From NCBI RefSeq assembly GCF_013911755.1, contig NZ_JACESP010000013.1, positions 42,022 through 106,021 on the forward strand: a stretch of DNA of 64,000 nucleotides. The letters run 5' to 3'. Below the pieces are notes generated by a model. It worked only from the letters and a program-made list of their open reading frames with translations, did no database searches and was not told the DNA's origin. A program made the position numbers and the translations under genes. Of this stretch, positions 1-7,879 are shown piece after piece. Positions within the stretch are counted from its first letter, which is position 1, and each line of letters begins with the position of its first letter. This stretch comes from Sphingosinicella sp. GTDB taxonomy: Bacteria > Pseudomonadota > Alphaproteobacteria > Sphingomonadales > Sphingomonadaceae.

Positions 1-136
1 TGATCTGCGGCTCCTCCTCGCGCGGGATCGAGAACAGCGCGATGAGGCCGACGGCGATCGCCGCCATCAGGAACAGCGGCGTCAGCGGCGAGGCGATCGT
101 CGCGCGCGTGAGGCGGCCGGAGATGCCGAGATTCAT
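1..136 (-). CDS. RND efflux permease, N-terminal fragment (runs off left edge)
   Basis: Only the first 45 or so residues are present. They read MNLGISGRLTRATIASPLTP, then a hydrophobic first transmembrane helix, then the sequence IPREEEPQI. The helix followed by a PREEEPQI-like stretch is typical of the start of heavy-metal or hydrophobe RND inner-membrane pumps. The ATG (136) overlaps the stop of the upstream adaptor gene by 4 bp (ATGA), so the two are translationally coupled. The protein would be the proton-driven inner-membrane part of a tripartite pump. Its outer-membrane partner may be the TolC-family gene at 3099-4355 in the divergent operon. The substrate cannot be told from this fragment. 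Confidence 0.85.
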   Translation of the reverse strand, partial: MNLGISGRLTRATIASPLTPLFLMAAIAVGLIALFSIPREEEPQI

Positions 137-1140
137 GAGGGCTTGCCCGGAACGAACAGCGTGTCGCCGGGGGCGACGCCGCTGAGGATTTCGACCGACC
201 CAGCTTCCGATGTCGGCGCGGTTTGCACCGGCACGGCGCTGAGGCGTTTGTCGGCGGTGACGACATCGACCTGATCGATGCCGTAGCGCGTCGAGACGAA
301 ACGGCGCGGCACCACCAAAGCCTGTCGCCGCCCGACCTCGATGGACGCCGTGACACGCTGGCCGACGAAGGCGGCGGAGAGGCCGGGCGCGGCGGCGTCG
401 ACGCGCACGCGCCCGCCGGAGACGCCCGGATAGACCTGCACGACGCGCGCCTCCCGGTCATCGCCGTCGATCAGAACCCGCGCGCCGATGCGAACGCTTC
501 CGGCGAGCGATTCGGGAAGCGACAGGCGGACGACGGGCGGACCGGCGGTAACGGTCGCGATCGACAGGCCGGGCACGACCGCCGAGCCTGCGGGAATGTC
601 GGCGCGCAGGACTCGCCCATCGGCGGGCGCGAGCACGGCGCCCTGCCCGGCTGCGGCGGCGCTTGCCCCCTGCTGCGACCGCGCGGCGGCAGCCTGCGCG
701 TCCGCCGCGCGCGAGGCGGCGACGGCCTGATCGAGGCGCGCCTTCGCATAGACCTTGTTGTCATAAAGATCCTGCACGCGGGCGAGCTCCGCGCGGGCGC
801 GGGCGGCTTCCGCCTCGGCTGCGGCGGCCTGCGCGCCGTAGGCCGCGGTTTCATGGCCGAGCCGCGAGTCGACGATCATGCCGATGCGCTGGCCCTTCCT
901 GACCGTGTCACCCGCGCGCACCGACAGGCTGACAAGCGTGCCGGGAATACGCGCCAATGCCTCCGCCTGATCGCGCGTCGCGATCTCCGCGCCTACGGCC
1001 TTCATGTCCGCGATTTCGCTGTAGGCGAGCGTCAATGTTTCGCCCGCGGGAAGTGCGGCAGTCTTTTCGGCGGGTTCGGGACTTTCGCCGCATGCGGACA
1101 GCGCGAGCGCGGCGGCAGCAAGCAGGGTGTAAATCTTCAT
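133..1140 (-). CDS. RND efflux periplasmic adaptor lipoprotein (HlyD/MFP family)
   Basis: This is a membrane fusion protein of 335 residues linking an inner-membrane RND pump to an outer-membrane channel. The N-terminus has a lipoprotein signal with lipobox LSAC (Cys17), then a lipoyl/barrel-sandwich segment (RIPGTLVSLSVRAGDTVRKG), an Ala-rich alpha-hairpin (about 90-150) and the closing half-lipoyl segment (VLAPADGRVLRADIPAGS). The ATG at 1140 is preferred to an in-frame TTG one codon upstream because AGGGAACC lies just before it. The gene follows the rhodanese gene by 24 bp and overlaps the pump gene downstream. Placement beside sulfide genes suggests export linked to reactive sulfur stress, but this is inference. 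Confidence 0.88.
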   Translation of the reverse strand: MKIYTLLAAAALALSACGESPEPAEKTAALPAGETLTLAYSEIADMKAVGAEIATRDQAEALARIPGTLVSLSVRAGDTVRKGQRIGMIVDSRLGHETAAYGAQAAAAEAEAARARAELARVQDLYDNKVYAKARLDQAVAASRAADAQAAAARSQQGASAAAAGQGAVLAPADGRVLRADIPAGSAVVPGLSIATVTAGPPVVRLSLPESLAGSVRIGARVLIDGDDREARVVQVYPGVSGGRVRVDAAAPGLSAAFVGQRVTASIEVGRRQALVVPRRFVSTRYGIDQVDVVTADKRLSAVPVQTAPTSEAGSVEILSGVAPGDTLFVPGKPS

Positions 1141-1164
1141 CAAAAGGTTCCCTGTTCCCGGCGT

Positions 1165-1497
1165 TCAGCGGACCACCGGATAGCCCGCCGCCGCCCACGC
1201 AGCGAGACCTCCAGCAAGATGTGTATCGATCGCAGCCTTCGCCGCCGCGCAGCGATCGAGCGCCATGCCCGACCGTTTGCCGCCCGCGCATTGCAGAACG
1301 ACGGCGCGCCCGCCGGCGTCTGGAAGGTCGGCGACGGCGAATCGGGAAAGCGGAAGATTGACGGCGCCCGCGATGTGCCCGGCCGCGAACTCGTTCGGCT
1401 CCCGAACGTCCACGACAAGCGCGGAGCCGCTCTCAAGCATCGCATGGAGCGCCGCCGGCGTGATTTCCTTGTGCGCCTTTCCGCCGAATCCAAACAT
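1165..1497 (-). CDS. Single-domain rhodanese-like sulfurtransferase
   Basis: A 110-residue single rhodanese domain. It shows the family landmarks DVREPNEFAAGHI (30-42) and an active-site loop C70-A-G-G-K-R-S, where Cys70 would carry the persulfide, and ends with HLAGGLAAWAAAGYPV. There is no signal peptide, so it is cytoplasmic. An AAGGTGGAAGG-type ribosome site precedes the ATG. It is the first gene of the left-going operon and diverges from an SQR-type oxidoreductase, which fits handling of sulfane sulfur produced by sulfide oxidation. The physiological acceptor (glutathione, sulfite or a protein) is unknown. Confidence 0.9.
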   Translation of the reverse strand: MFGFGGKAHKEITPAALHAMLESGSALVVDVREPNEFAAGHIAGAVNLPLSRFAVADLPDAGGRAVVLQCAGGKRSGMALDRCAAAKAAIDTHLAGGLAAWAAAGYPVVR

Positions 1498-1521
1498 CGC
1501 CTTCCACCTTTCAATTTGCGT

Positions 1522-1570
1522 ATTGCATATATCGTGTAATTCTTATATTCAGTCAAGCTAATGAATGACT
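1522..1570. promoter_or_regulatory. Divergent promoter with inverted repeats (candidate sulfide-responsive operator)
   Basis: The AT-rich gap between the rhodanese and SQR genes stands out from the GC-rich surroundings. It holds an imperfect inverted repeat ATTGCA-N7-TGTAAT (1522-1540). It also holds two interlaced perfect ones, ATTCA-N10-TGAAT (1547-1566) and AGTCA-N10-TGACT (1551-1570). One operator could control both operons. ArsR-type persulfide sensors (SqrR/BigR) act at such promoters in related bacteria, but no such regulator gene lies in this window, so the factor is unknown. Confidence 0.45.
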
Positions 1571-1595
1571 GGTTTCACACGGTGAGGAGGATGGC

Positions 1596-2882
1596 ATGAG
1601 CAGACCGCGAATCGTGGTCCTCGGCGCAGGGCTCGGCGGCACCATCGCCGCCTATGAGATACAGGCAGCCGTGAAAGGCCGCGCGGAGGTCATGACGATC
1701 TCCGATAGCGAGCACTATTCCTTCATTCCTTCAAACCCCTGGGTCGCCGTGCGGTGGCGCGAGCCTGAGGCTATCCGGGTGCATCTGCCGCCCATCTTCG
1801 CACGCAAGAAGATCGGGTTCACCGCCGTTGGCGCAAAGCGCGTCCACGCCGCCGAAAAGCGGGTCGAGCTCAACGACGGCGAGAGCATCACTTACGATTA
1901 TCTTGTAATTGCAACCGGCCCCGACCTTGCCTTCGACGAGATCGAGGGCTTCGGACCGCACGCCGGCCACACGGTTTCGATCTGCCAGACGGCGCACGCC
2001 TCCGCCGCTGCGGATGCCTTCGACCGCTTCGTCGAAAATCCAGGACCCATCGTCGTCGGCGCGGTGCAGGGCGCCTCCTGCTACGGCCCCGCCTATGAGT
2101 TCGCACTGATCCTCGACACCGAGCTGCGCCGCCGCAAGATCCGCGACCGCGTGCCGATGACCTTCGTGACCGCAGAGCCCTATATCGGCCACCTCGGCCT
2201 TGATGGCGTCGGCGACACCAAGTCGCTGCTGGAAAGCACGCTTCGCGAGCGTCACATCAAATGGATCACCAGCGCGCGCGTTGCCAAGGTCGAACCCGGC
2301 ATGATGCATGTTGAGGAGATCGCCGACGGGGGCGCCGTGCTGAAGACGCACGCCCTGCCCTTCGGCTATTCGATGATGCTGCCGGCCTTTCGCGGCGTTC
2401 CCGCCGTCAGCGGCATCGAGGGGCTGACGAACCCGCGCGGTTTCATCCTCGTCGACAAGCATCAGCGCAACCCCGCCTTCCCCGAGATTTTCGCACTCGG
2501 CGTCTGCGTCGCTATTCCGCCGACCGGGCCGACGCCGGTTCCGGTGGGCGTGCCCAAGACCGGGTTCATGATCGAATCGATGGTGACGGCGATCGCCGAA
2601 AACCTCGCCGCGATCCTGAGCGGAGAGGAACCGACCGCCGAGGCAACGTGGAATGCCGTGTGCCTTGCCGATTTCGGCGACGGCGGCGTGGCGTTCGTCG
2701 CGCAGCCGCAGATTCCCCCGCGCAACGTCAACTGGTCAGCGAGCGGCAAATGGGTGCATCTCGCGAAGATCGGCTTCGAGAAATACTTCCTGCGCAAGGT
2801 CAGGAAGGGTGAGAGCGAGCCGTTTTACGAAAAGCTCGCGCTGCATGTGATGGGCATCCGCAAACTGCGGCTGCCGCGCTGA
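1596..2882 (+). CDS. Sulfide:quinone oxidoreductase-family flavoprotein
   Basis: A 428-residue FAD/NAD(P)-fold disulfide reductase superfamily protein resembling sulfide:quinone oxidoreductases. Visible are the N-terminal dinucleotide motif VLGAGLGG (8-15), the second FAD motif DYLVIATGPD (101-110), and cysteines C130, C162 (GASCYGP) and C304 (ALGVCVAIPPTGPTPVP). C162 and C304 are placed like the redox pair of SQR, and the proline-rich GPTPVPVGVPKTGFMIE segment is typical of the family. It likely oxidises sulfide to sulfane sulfur and passes electrons to quinone at the inner membrane. A strong GAGGAGG site precedes the ATG. It heads an operon with a DUF2892 protein, a TolC channel and an AhpD-like protein. 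Confidence 0.85.
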   Translation: MSRPRIVVLGAGLGGTIAAYEIQAAVKGRAEVMTISDSEHYSFIPSNPWVAVRWREPEAIRVHLPPIFARKKIGFTAVGAKRVHAAEKRVELNDGESITYDYLVIATGPDLAFDEIEGFGPHAGHTVSICQTAHASAAADAFDRFVENPGPIVVGAVQGASCYGPAYEFALILDTELRRRKIRDRVPMTFVTAEPYIGHLGLDGVGDTKSLLESTLRERHIKWITSARVAKVEPGMMHVEEIADGGAVLKTHALPFGYSMMLPAFRGVPAVSGIEGLTNPRGFILVDKHQRNPAFPEIFALGVCVAIPPTGPTPVPVGVPKTGFMIESMVTAIAENLAAILSGEEPTAEATWNAVCLADFGDGGVAFVAQPQIPPRNVNWSASGKWVHLAKIGFEKYFLRKVRKGESEPFYEKLALHVMGIRKLRLPR

Positions 2883-2898
2883 TAGAAGGAGTGACGTG

Positions 2899-3102
2899 AT
2901 GACTCTCGATCGTGCCGTGCTCGTGTTCGCAGGCTTTGTCGTGTTGCTTGGGATCGCGCTGTCGCTGACCGTGCATCCGTGGTGGATCGGGCTCTCGGCG
3001 TTCGCCGGGCTCAACATGATCCAGGCGGCGTTCACCGGCTTCTGCCCGGCAGCGATGGTCTTCAAGGCGCTGGGCGTCCAGCCGGGCACCGCGTTCAAAT
3101 GA
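2899..3102 (+). CDS. DUF2892 (YgaP-like transmembrane) small membrane protein
   Basis: A 67-residue protein of two transmembrane helices matching the DUF2892 membrane domain found fused to rhodanese in YgaP. The core is an N-terminal helix (RAVLVFAGFVVLLGIALSL), then WWIGLSAFAGLNMIQAAFTGFCPA with one cysteine in the second helix. AGAAGGAG (2884-2891) is 7 bp before the ATG at 2899 and only 4 bp before an alternative GTG at 2896, so the ATG is chosen. Here the YgaP parts are split: the rhodanese is on the divergent strand and the membrane part sits after SQR. It may help export or anchor a sulfur-carrying complex, but its function is not established. Confidence 0.85.
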   Translation: MTLDRAVLVFAGFVVLLGIALSLTVHPWWIGLSAFAGLNMIQAAFTGFCPAAMVFKALGVQPGTAFK

Positions 3103-4355
3103 AGCCCGCGCAGGGTTTGCTGGCGCTTGCGCTGGCGGCCCTTCCCCTGCCCGCCGCGGCCGTGACGCTCGATGAGGCGATCACGGCCGCGCTTCGCCAC
3201 GCGCCCGACATTGCCGCCGCAGATGCCGAGGCCGGCGCGGCAAAGGCGCGGCTCGACCAGGCCGAGGCCGGACGCCTGCCCACGGCGGCGATCAGCGGCA
3301 CCTATGGTTTCGGCCGGCTCGATCCGAAGGACTTCTTCGGGCTCGGCGCCGAAAACGTGCGCCCCCGCGCCGCGCAGGCGACGATCGAGCAGCCGCTCTT
3401 TACCGGGGGGCGCGTCAGCGCCGGGATCGCGGGCGCGAAGGCGGGGCTTGCGGCAAGCGAAGCGGGACGCACCGACACGCGCAGCCGCATCGTCGCCAAC
3501 GTTGCGCGCGCCTATGGCGACGTGCTTGCCGCCGAGCGGCTGGCGGCGCTGCACGCCCGCCTCGTCGACGAGACGACCGAGATCGAGCGACAGGCGAAAC
3601 TGCGCTTCAAGGCAGGCGAGAGCCCGAGCACCGATGTTTCGCAGGCGACAGCGCGGCTCGCCGAAGCGCGCGCAGGACTTGCCCGCGCCGAAGGCATGAC
3701 GGTTTCGGCGGCGGCGCGCTTCCGCAATCTCACCGGGCTCGACGCCGCGGGGCTGGAGCCGCTGCCCGGCAATCCGCCGCTCCCCGCGACACTCGACGAG
3801 GCGATGGACGCCGCCAAGGCGCGCAGCCCGATGCTGGCACAGGCCGAGGCGGCGCTTCGTGCCGCCGAAGCGGGCGCCCGCGGCGCGCGCGCGCAGCGCC
3901 TGCCCACAGTTGGCGCGTTCGCCGAGGCGGGCACCGTGCGCGACCAGTTCTTCCCCAATTACCGCGCGGACAGCGCCACGGTCGGCGTCCGCGCCCGCTG
4001 GGAGCTGTTCAGCGGCGGGCGTGTCTCCGCGAAAATTTCCGAAGCGACGAGCGAAGTGCGCGCTGCCGAAGCGAGGAAGCGCGCCGCGGAAATGCAGATC
4101 GAGGAGGCCGTTATCGCCGCGTTTCAGGAGGTGCGCACCGCGCGCCGCGTGGAAAGCGCCGCCGAGGATCAGGCAGAGGCCGCCGAACGGGCGCTTTCGA
4201 GCGTTCGGCATGAAGTCCGCGTCGGCATGAAGCCGCAGCTCGACCTGCTCGACGCGGAGCGCGAGGCGCTGGGCGCGGGCGCGGCCGCAGTCGGCGCGCG
4301 CACGGACAGGATCGTCGCCGCGTACCGCCTGCTCGCGCTCATCGGCGGCAACTGA
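3099..4355 (+). CDS. TolC-family outer-membrane efflux channel
   Basis: A 418-residue outer-membrane efflux protein. It begins with a signal peptide (MKPAQGLLALALAALPLPAAA), then two similar OEP repeats rich in Ala/Glu/Arg coiled coil, each opening with a TLDEAI/TLDEAMDAA motif (about residues 24 and 230), and ends in a short C-terminal strand. The ATG overlaps the preceding stop (ATGA at 3099-3102). It has no lipobox, unlike the NodT-type channel at 12437-13864. It probably completes a tripartite pump with the adaptor and permease on the divergent operon, since no other pump gene accompanies it. Confidence 0.88.
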   Translation: MKPAQGLLALALAALPLPAAAVTLDEAITAALRHAPDIAAADAEAGAAKARLDQAEAGRLPTAAISGTYGFGRLDPKDFFGLGAENVRPRAAQATIEQPLFTGGRVSAGIAGAKAGLAASEAGRTDTRSRIVANVARAYGDVLAAERLAALHARLVDETTEIERQAKLRFKAGESPSTDVSQATARLAEARAGLARAEGMTVSAAARFRNLTGLDAAGLEPLPGNPPLPATLDEAMDAAKARSPMLAQAEAALRAAEAGARGARAQRLPTVGAFAEAGTVRDQFFPNYRADSATVGVRARWELFSGGRVSAKISEATSEVRAAEARKRAAEMQIEEAVIAAFQEVRTARRVESAAEDQAEAAERALSSVRHEVRVGMKPQLDLLDAEREALGAGAAAVGARTDRIVAAYRLLALIGGN

Positions 4356-4381
4356 AACTCGACAGCACAGGAGACACGAGG

Positions 4382-4735
4382 ATGCACAAGGACTGGCCGG
4401 AAATGGCGACCGAACTTTCGGGCGCGATCAAGGAAGTGCGGCTTGGCAGCCCGGAGGTGATGAAAGCGTTTTCGGCGATGGCGAAGGCTGCGACCGATGC
4501 GGGCGCACTCGATACCAAGACCAAGGAGCTTATCGCGCTCGCCATTGCGGTCGCGATCCGCTGCGACGGCTGCGTCGCCTTCCACGCGCAGGCCGCCGTC
4601 CGACAGGGCGCGACCCGCGACGAAGTGATGGAGACGATGGGCATGGCGCTCTACATGGGCGCGGGCCCCAGCCTGATGTATGCCGCGCAGGCCGTGGAAG
4701 CCTACGACCAGTTCGCGGCAAAAGCCGCCGAATAA
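4382..4735 (+). CDS. AhpD-like carboxymuconolactone decarboxylase-family protein
   Basis: A 117-residue all-helical CMD/AhpD-fold protein. The AhpD signature is clear: E49 in TKELIALAIAVAIRCDGCVAFH, with the redox pair C61-x2-C64 and His68. Such proteins are thiol peroxidases or disulfide reductases rather than decarboxylases. As the last gene of the SQR operon it could protect against oxidants or polysulfides. The ATG follows a short GGAG site 26 bp after the TolC gene, and a stable hairpin follows the stop. Confidence 0.88.
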   Translation: MHKDWPEMATELSGAIKEVRLGSPEVMKAFSAMAKAATDAGALDTKTKELIALAIAVAIRCDGCVAFHAQAAVRQGATRDEVMETMGMALYMGAGPSLMYAAQAVEAYDQFAAKAAE

Positions 4736-4747
4736 GGCGCATCCCCA

Positions 4748-4768
4748 AGGGCGGCCCCGCGCCGCCCT
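4748..4768 (+). terminator. GC-rich hairpin after the SQR operon
   Basis: AGGGCGGC, a 5-base loop and GCCGCCCT form a perfect 8-bp stem 12 bp after the AhpD-like stop codon. No T-run follows, so it may be a weak intrinsic terminator or an mRNA end stabiliser. Confidence 0.5.
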
Positions 4769-4852
4769 CCCCTGAATATGCCCTGAATACCGGACAACGC
4801 CGCTTTTCCCCTGCGCAAAGCGGCGTTGACTCGTGCCTTTTCGTTGAATACA

Positions 4853-4875
4853 AACTCAATGAGTTGAAATTCAAC
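4853..4875. promoter_or_regulatory. Two overlapping palindromes upstream of TonB receptor (predicted TetR operator)
   Basis: AACTCAATGAGTT (4853-4865) is a perfect palindrome around a central A, and it overlaps a second perfect one, GTTGAAATTCAAC (4863-4875). They lie 23 bp before the receptor start. The core TCAATGA recurs at the promoters of the neighbouring TetR gene (7758-7772) and serine hydrolase (7831-7839, inverted), which points to one shared regulator. Confidence 0.6.
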
Positions 4876-4897
4876 ATTTCATAAAAAGGGGATACAC

Positions 4898-7003
4898 ATG
4901 AAGGGATTTGCCCGTTTGTGGCTGGCGAGCAGCACGCTGGCGCTGGTGGCGCCGTATGCGGCGATGGCCGATGAGGTCGTGCCGGACGAGATCGTGGTGA
5001 CGGCGCAGAAGCGCGCGCAGCCGCTGCAGGACGTACCGCTCAGCATTTCGGCGCTCACCGCCGAGCAGATCGAGAAGCGCGGCTTCGACGGCTTCACCGA
5101 CTACGCGCGCAGCGTGCCCGGCCTGTCGTTCGTGGATCGCGGATCGGGGCGCAACAAGATCACGCTGCGCGGCGTTTCGACGGGCGTCGACCAGAACCAC
5201 CAGTCGCCGGTCGGCATCTATATCGACGAAACGCCGGTCAGCTTCCCGAACAACGAGCCTGACCTCCGCCTTTACGACATCGAGCGCATCGAGGTTCTGC
5301 GCGGGCCGCAGGGCACGCTCTACGGCGCGGGCTCGATGGGCGGCACCATCCGCATGATCACGGCGAAGCCGAAGCTCGACCGCATCGAGGCGTCGGTGAG
5401 CGGATCGCTCTCCGCCACGCGTCACGGCGACGAGAGCGTTGGGCTCAACGGCATGATCAACGTGCCGCTCGCCACCGACAAGGTCGCGATGCGCACGGTG
5501 TTCTACTATCGCAACGAAGGCGGCTTCGTGGACAACACGCAGCTCGGCAAGAGCAATGTGAACGATGCCGAGACCTGGGGCGCGCGCGTCTCACTGAAGA
5601 TGGCGCCGAGCGAGACGTTCGACGCGACCGCGAGCATCCTCCTCCAGCGCTCCGACTTCGGCGGCACACAGGAAATCGATCCGACGCTCGCCGGCCTCTC
5701 CCAGCGGCGCGCCGTCGCCGAACTGCGCAGCGACGACCTCACCGTTTACAGCCTCGCGCTTCACAAAGATTTCGGCTGGGCGGATCTCGTCTCGACGACC
5801 AGCTATCTCGACCGCAAGATCAACGACAACCGCGACGTCACCGCCTTCCTCGGCGTGCCGGTTCCGGTGTGGCTGAACAACGTCGTGCCGGACAAGAATT
5901 TCGTGCAGGAAATCCGCCTCGCCTCGCCGGGCGGCGGCACGGTCGAATGGATCGCGGGCCTCTATTATTCACGCCGCAAGAATTCGCTCTACCAGCTCGC
6001 GTGGCATGGCGGCCTGTTCGGCATCCCGACGACGACGCCGCTCCTCGACAGCGACATCAACAACGTGACGAAGCAGTACGCCGCGTTCGGCGAACTCAGC
6101 GTCAACGTGAGCGAGGCGCTGAAGATCACCGGCGGCCTGCGCGCCTTCAAGGTGAAGGAGCGCTTCAGCAAGGTTTCGGACGGCATCATCGCCGGCGGCT
6201 TCTCTTCGGATTCCGGCGGATCGAGCGAGAGCAAGATCAACCCGAAAATCAACATCTCGTACAAGGCGACACCCGACATACTCGTCTACGCGCAGGCCGC
6301 GCAGGGCTTCCGCGTCGGCGGCCCGAACACGACGATCCCCCCGCTCGGCGGCGTGTCGGCGCCCGCGACGTTCGATTCGGATTCGCTGTGGAACTACGAA
6401 GTGGGCGTGAAGTCCGACTTCCTTGGCGGCAAGGCGACGTTCAATGCCGCGCTATTCTACATCGACTGGACCGACATTCAGGTGACGGTGACGCGCCCGG
6501 ACGGATTCTCGTACGTGACGAACGGCGACAAGGCGAAGAGCAAGGGCGCGGAGGTGGAGCTTTCGCTCCGCCCCGTCGGCGGCCTCGAACTCGGGGCGAC
6601 GCTCGCTTACACCGACGCCTATCTCGCAGCGGACAGCGCGGGCGGCGCGGGCCTGAAGGGGGACCGCATTCCAGCGGTGCCGAAGTGGAGCTACGACATC
6701 TTCGGCCGCTACAGCGTCCCGCTGTCGGACGTGCTTTCGGGCTACATGCAGGCGAACATCCAGCATGTCGGCGGCAGCTACAACGGCTTCCCGAGCGACG
6801 TTCCCGCGCCCGACCTTCAGCACAGCTACGAACTTGCGAACGCGAAGATCGGCGTCGAGACCGGCGACCTCGACATCAGCCTGTTCGTGAACAACCTGTT
6901 CGACAAGCGCGCCGAGCTTTTTGTCGATACGACGCTCGGCGACCAGCGCATCAACGTCAATCGCCCGCGCACGTTCGGTATCAGCGCGGCTAAGCGCTTC
7001 TAA
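4898..7003 (+). CDS. TonB-dependent receptor
   Basis: A 701-residue outer-membrane active transporter. After a signal peptide (cleavage near AAMADE) comes a TonB box-like DEIVVTAQKR, a plug domain (PLSISALTAEQIEKRGFDGFTDYARSVPGLSF; LRGVSTGVDQ; IEVLRGPQGTLYGAGSMGGTIRMIT) and a beta-barrel ending in the aromatic terminal strand RPRTFGISAAKRF. It belongs to the large sphingomonad class near catabolic enzymes rather than the siderophore class. The ligand is unknown. It is convergent with the TetR gene (7-bp gap). Shared palindromes suggest the TetR protein and the secreted serine hydrolase belong to the same uptake system. Confidence 0.93.
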   Translation: MKGFARLWLASSTLALVAPYAAMADEVVPDEIVVTAQKRAQPLQDVPLSISALTAEQIEKRGFDGFTDYARSVPGLSFVDRGSGRNKITLRGVSTGVDQNHQSPVGIYIDETPVSFPNNEPDLRLYDIERIEVLRGPQGTLYGAGSMGGTIRMITAKPKLDRIEASVSGSLSATRHGDESVGLNGMINVPLATDKVAMRTVFYYRNEGGFVDNTQLGKSNVNDAETWGARVSLKMAPSETFDATASILLQRSDFGGTQEIDPTLAGLSQRRAVAELRSDDLTVYSLALHKDFGWADLVSTTSYLDRKINDNRDVTAFLGVPVPVWLNNVVPDKNFVQEIRLASPGGGTVEWIAGLYYSRRKNSLYQLAWHGGLFGIPTTTPLLDSDINNVTKQYAAFGELSVNVSEALKITGGLRAFKVKERFSKVSDGIIAGGFSSDSGGSSESKINPKINISYKATPDILVYAQAAQGFRVGGPNTTIPPLGGVSAPATFDSDSLWNYEVGVKSDFLGGKATFNAALFYIDWTDIQVTVTRPDGFSYVTNGDKAKSKGAEVELSLRPVGGLELGATLAYTDAYLAADSAGGAGLKGDRIPAVPKWSYDIFGRYSVPLSDVLSGYMQANIQHVGGSYNGFPSDVPAPDLQHSYELANAKIGVETGDLDISLFVNNLFDKRAELFVDTTLGDQRINVNRPRTFGISAAKRF

Positions 7004-7010
7004 CCTCTCC

Positions 7011-7712
7011 CTACTGACCTACGGGCGCGACGGCGATAGCAGTCGCCGCGCCCAATTTTTCGCGCGGCGGGTTGGCGAGGAAGACGGCGCGGTAGGTGAG
7101 CGTCGCCAGCGCCTCGGCGAGTTGATCGCGCGACTCCACGCAGTCCGCGAGATCGGGATTCCGCTGTACGTAATATTCGTGGACGACGCCGTCCGACATC
7201 GAGCCGAGACAATAGGCCATGAGCAGGCTCGTCTTGCGATCGAGTTTCTCGGGACCGAGCGCTTCGGACAGGCGGCGTGCGAAGCTGTGCGTCCACTGGC
7301 GGTTCGAGGCCTTCCAGATCTCGCCGAATTCGGGAATCTCTTCGGAGGCTTGCAACATGCAGCGCATCAGCCCCGGCTGCTCCTCGAAATGGCCGATCAG
7401 GATCTTGTATTGCTCGCGCAGCGTTTCGAAGAGATCGTCGCTCGGCGTCACCTTGCGCGCCTTCGCGGTCATCTCGGCCATGTAATCGGAGAGCACCTCG
7501 CTCGTCACGGCCTTCAGATCGGGGAAATAATGATAGAACAGCCCGACCGCGACGCCCGCTTCGCGCGTGACGTCCGCGATCCGCATCTGCCGGTAGCCGA
7601 TGCGGCCCAGGACGCGGATCGTCGCTTCCTTCAGGCGCGCGCGCGTTTCGACCGCCTGCTCCTTGCGGGTCAGCGCAGCCTTGCGCACTGGCGTTTTCCT
7701 GCGGCCTTCCAT
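7011..7712 (-). CDS. TetR/AcrR-family transcriptional regulator
   Basis: A 233-residue regulator. The N-terminal helix-turn-helix spans roughly 20-65 (ETRARLKEATIRVLGRIGYRQMRIADVTREAGVAVGLFYHYFPDLKAV), followed by an all-helical ligand domain. The ATG at 7712 is chosen over one seven codons upstream because GGGAG sits 6 bp before it. A perfect 15-bp palindrome lies upstream at 7758-7772. It probably represses its own gene, the adjacent TonB receptor and the divergent serine hydrolase until a ligand (possibly an ester or acyl-CoA product) binds. Confidence 0.9.
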   Translation of the reverse strand: MEGRRKTPVRKAALTRKEQAVETRARLKEATIRVLGRIGYRQMRIADVTREAGVAVGLFYHYFPDLKAVTSEVLSDYMAEMTAKARKVTPSDDLFETLREQYKILIGHFEEQPGLMRCMLQASEEIPEFGEIWKASNRQWTHSFARRLSEALGPEKLDRKTSLLMAYCLGSMSDGVVHEYYVQRNPDLADCVESRDQLAEALATLTYRAVFLANPPREKLGAATAIAVAPVGQ

Positions 7713-7757
7713 CGCGATCTCCCAGCTCTTCATCGGCAGTTAGACAGGTTTGAACAT

Positions 7758-7772
7758 GAATTCAATGAATTC
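7758..7772. promoter_or_regulatory. Perfect palindrome upstream of tetR (predicted autoregulatory operator)
   Basis: GAATTCAATGAATTC is a perfect 15-bp palindrome around a central A, 46 bp before the tetR start. Its core TTCAATGAA matches CTCAATGAG at 4855-4863 and the reverse of CTCATTGAA at 7831-7839. Confidence 0.62.
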
Positions 7773-7830
7773 TCCGCCACGTCGTCAGCGCCCGCGATTT
7801 CGATTGACAGTCGAACGGCATGAATATTTA

Positions 7831-7849
7831 CTCATTGAATATCAATTCA
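7831..7849. promoter_or_regulatory. Operator-like repeat before the serine hydrolase
   Basis: CTCATTGAA (reverse complement TTCAATGAG) merges into an inverted repeat TGAAT-N4-ATTCA (7836-7849), 30 bp before the hydrolase start. It lies inside an upstream reading-frame extension of that gene, which argues for the later start at 7880. Confidence 0.55.
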
Positions 7850-7879
7850 TCGAAACTTCGTGGTGAGGATCCAGTGCCG

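Noticed and set aside
2736-4211. Antisense open frame across the TolC gene
   Set aside because: It spans three real genes on the other strand and is an Arg/Gly-rich shadow.
7820-7879. Earlier ATG for the serine hydrolase
   Set aside because: It would bury the signal peptide and the operator repeat; the start at 7880 has a ribosome site.
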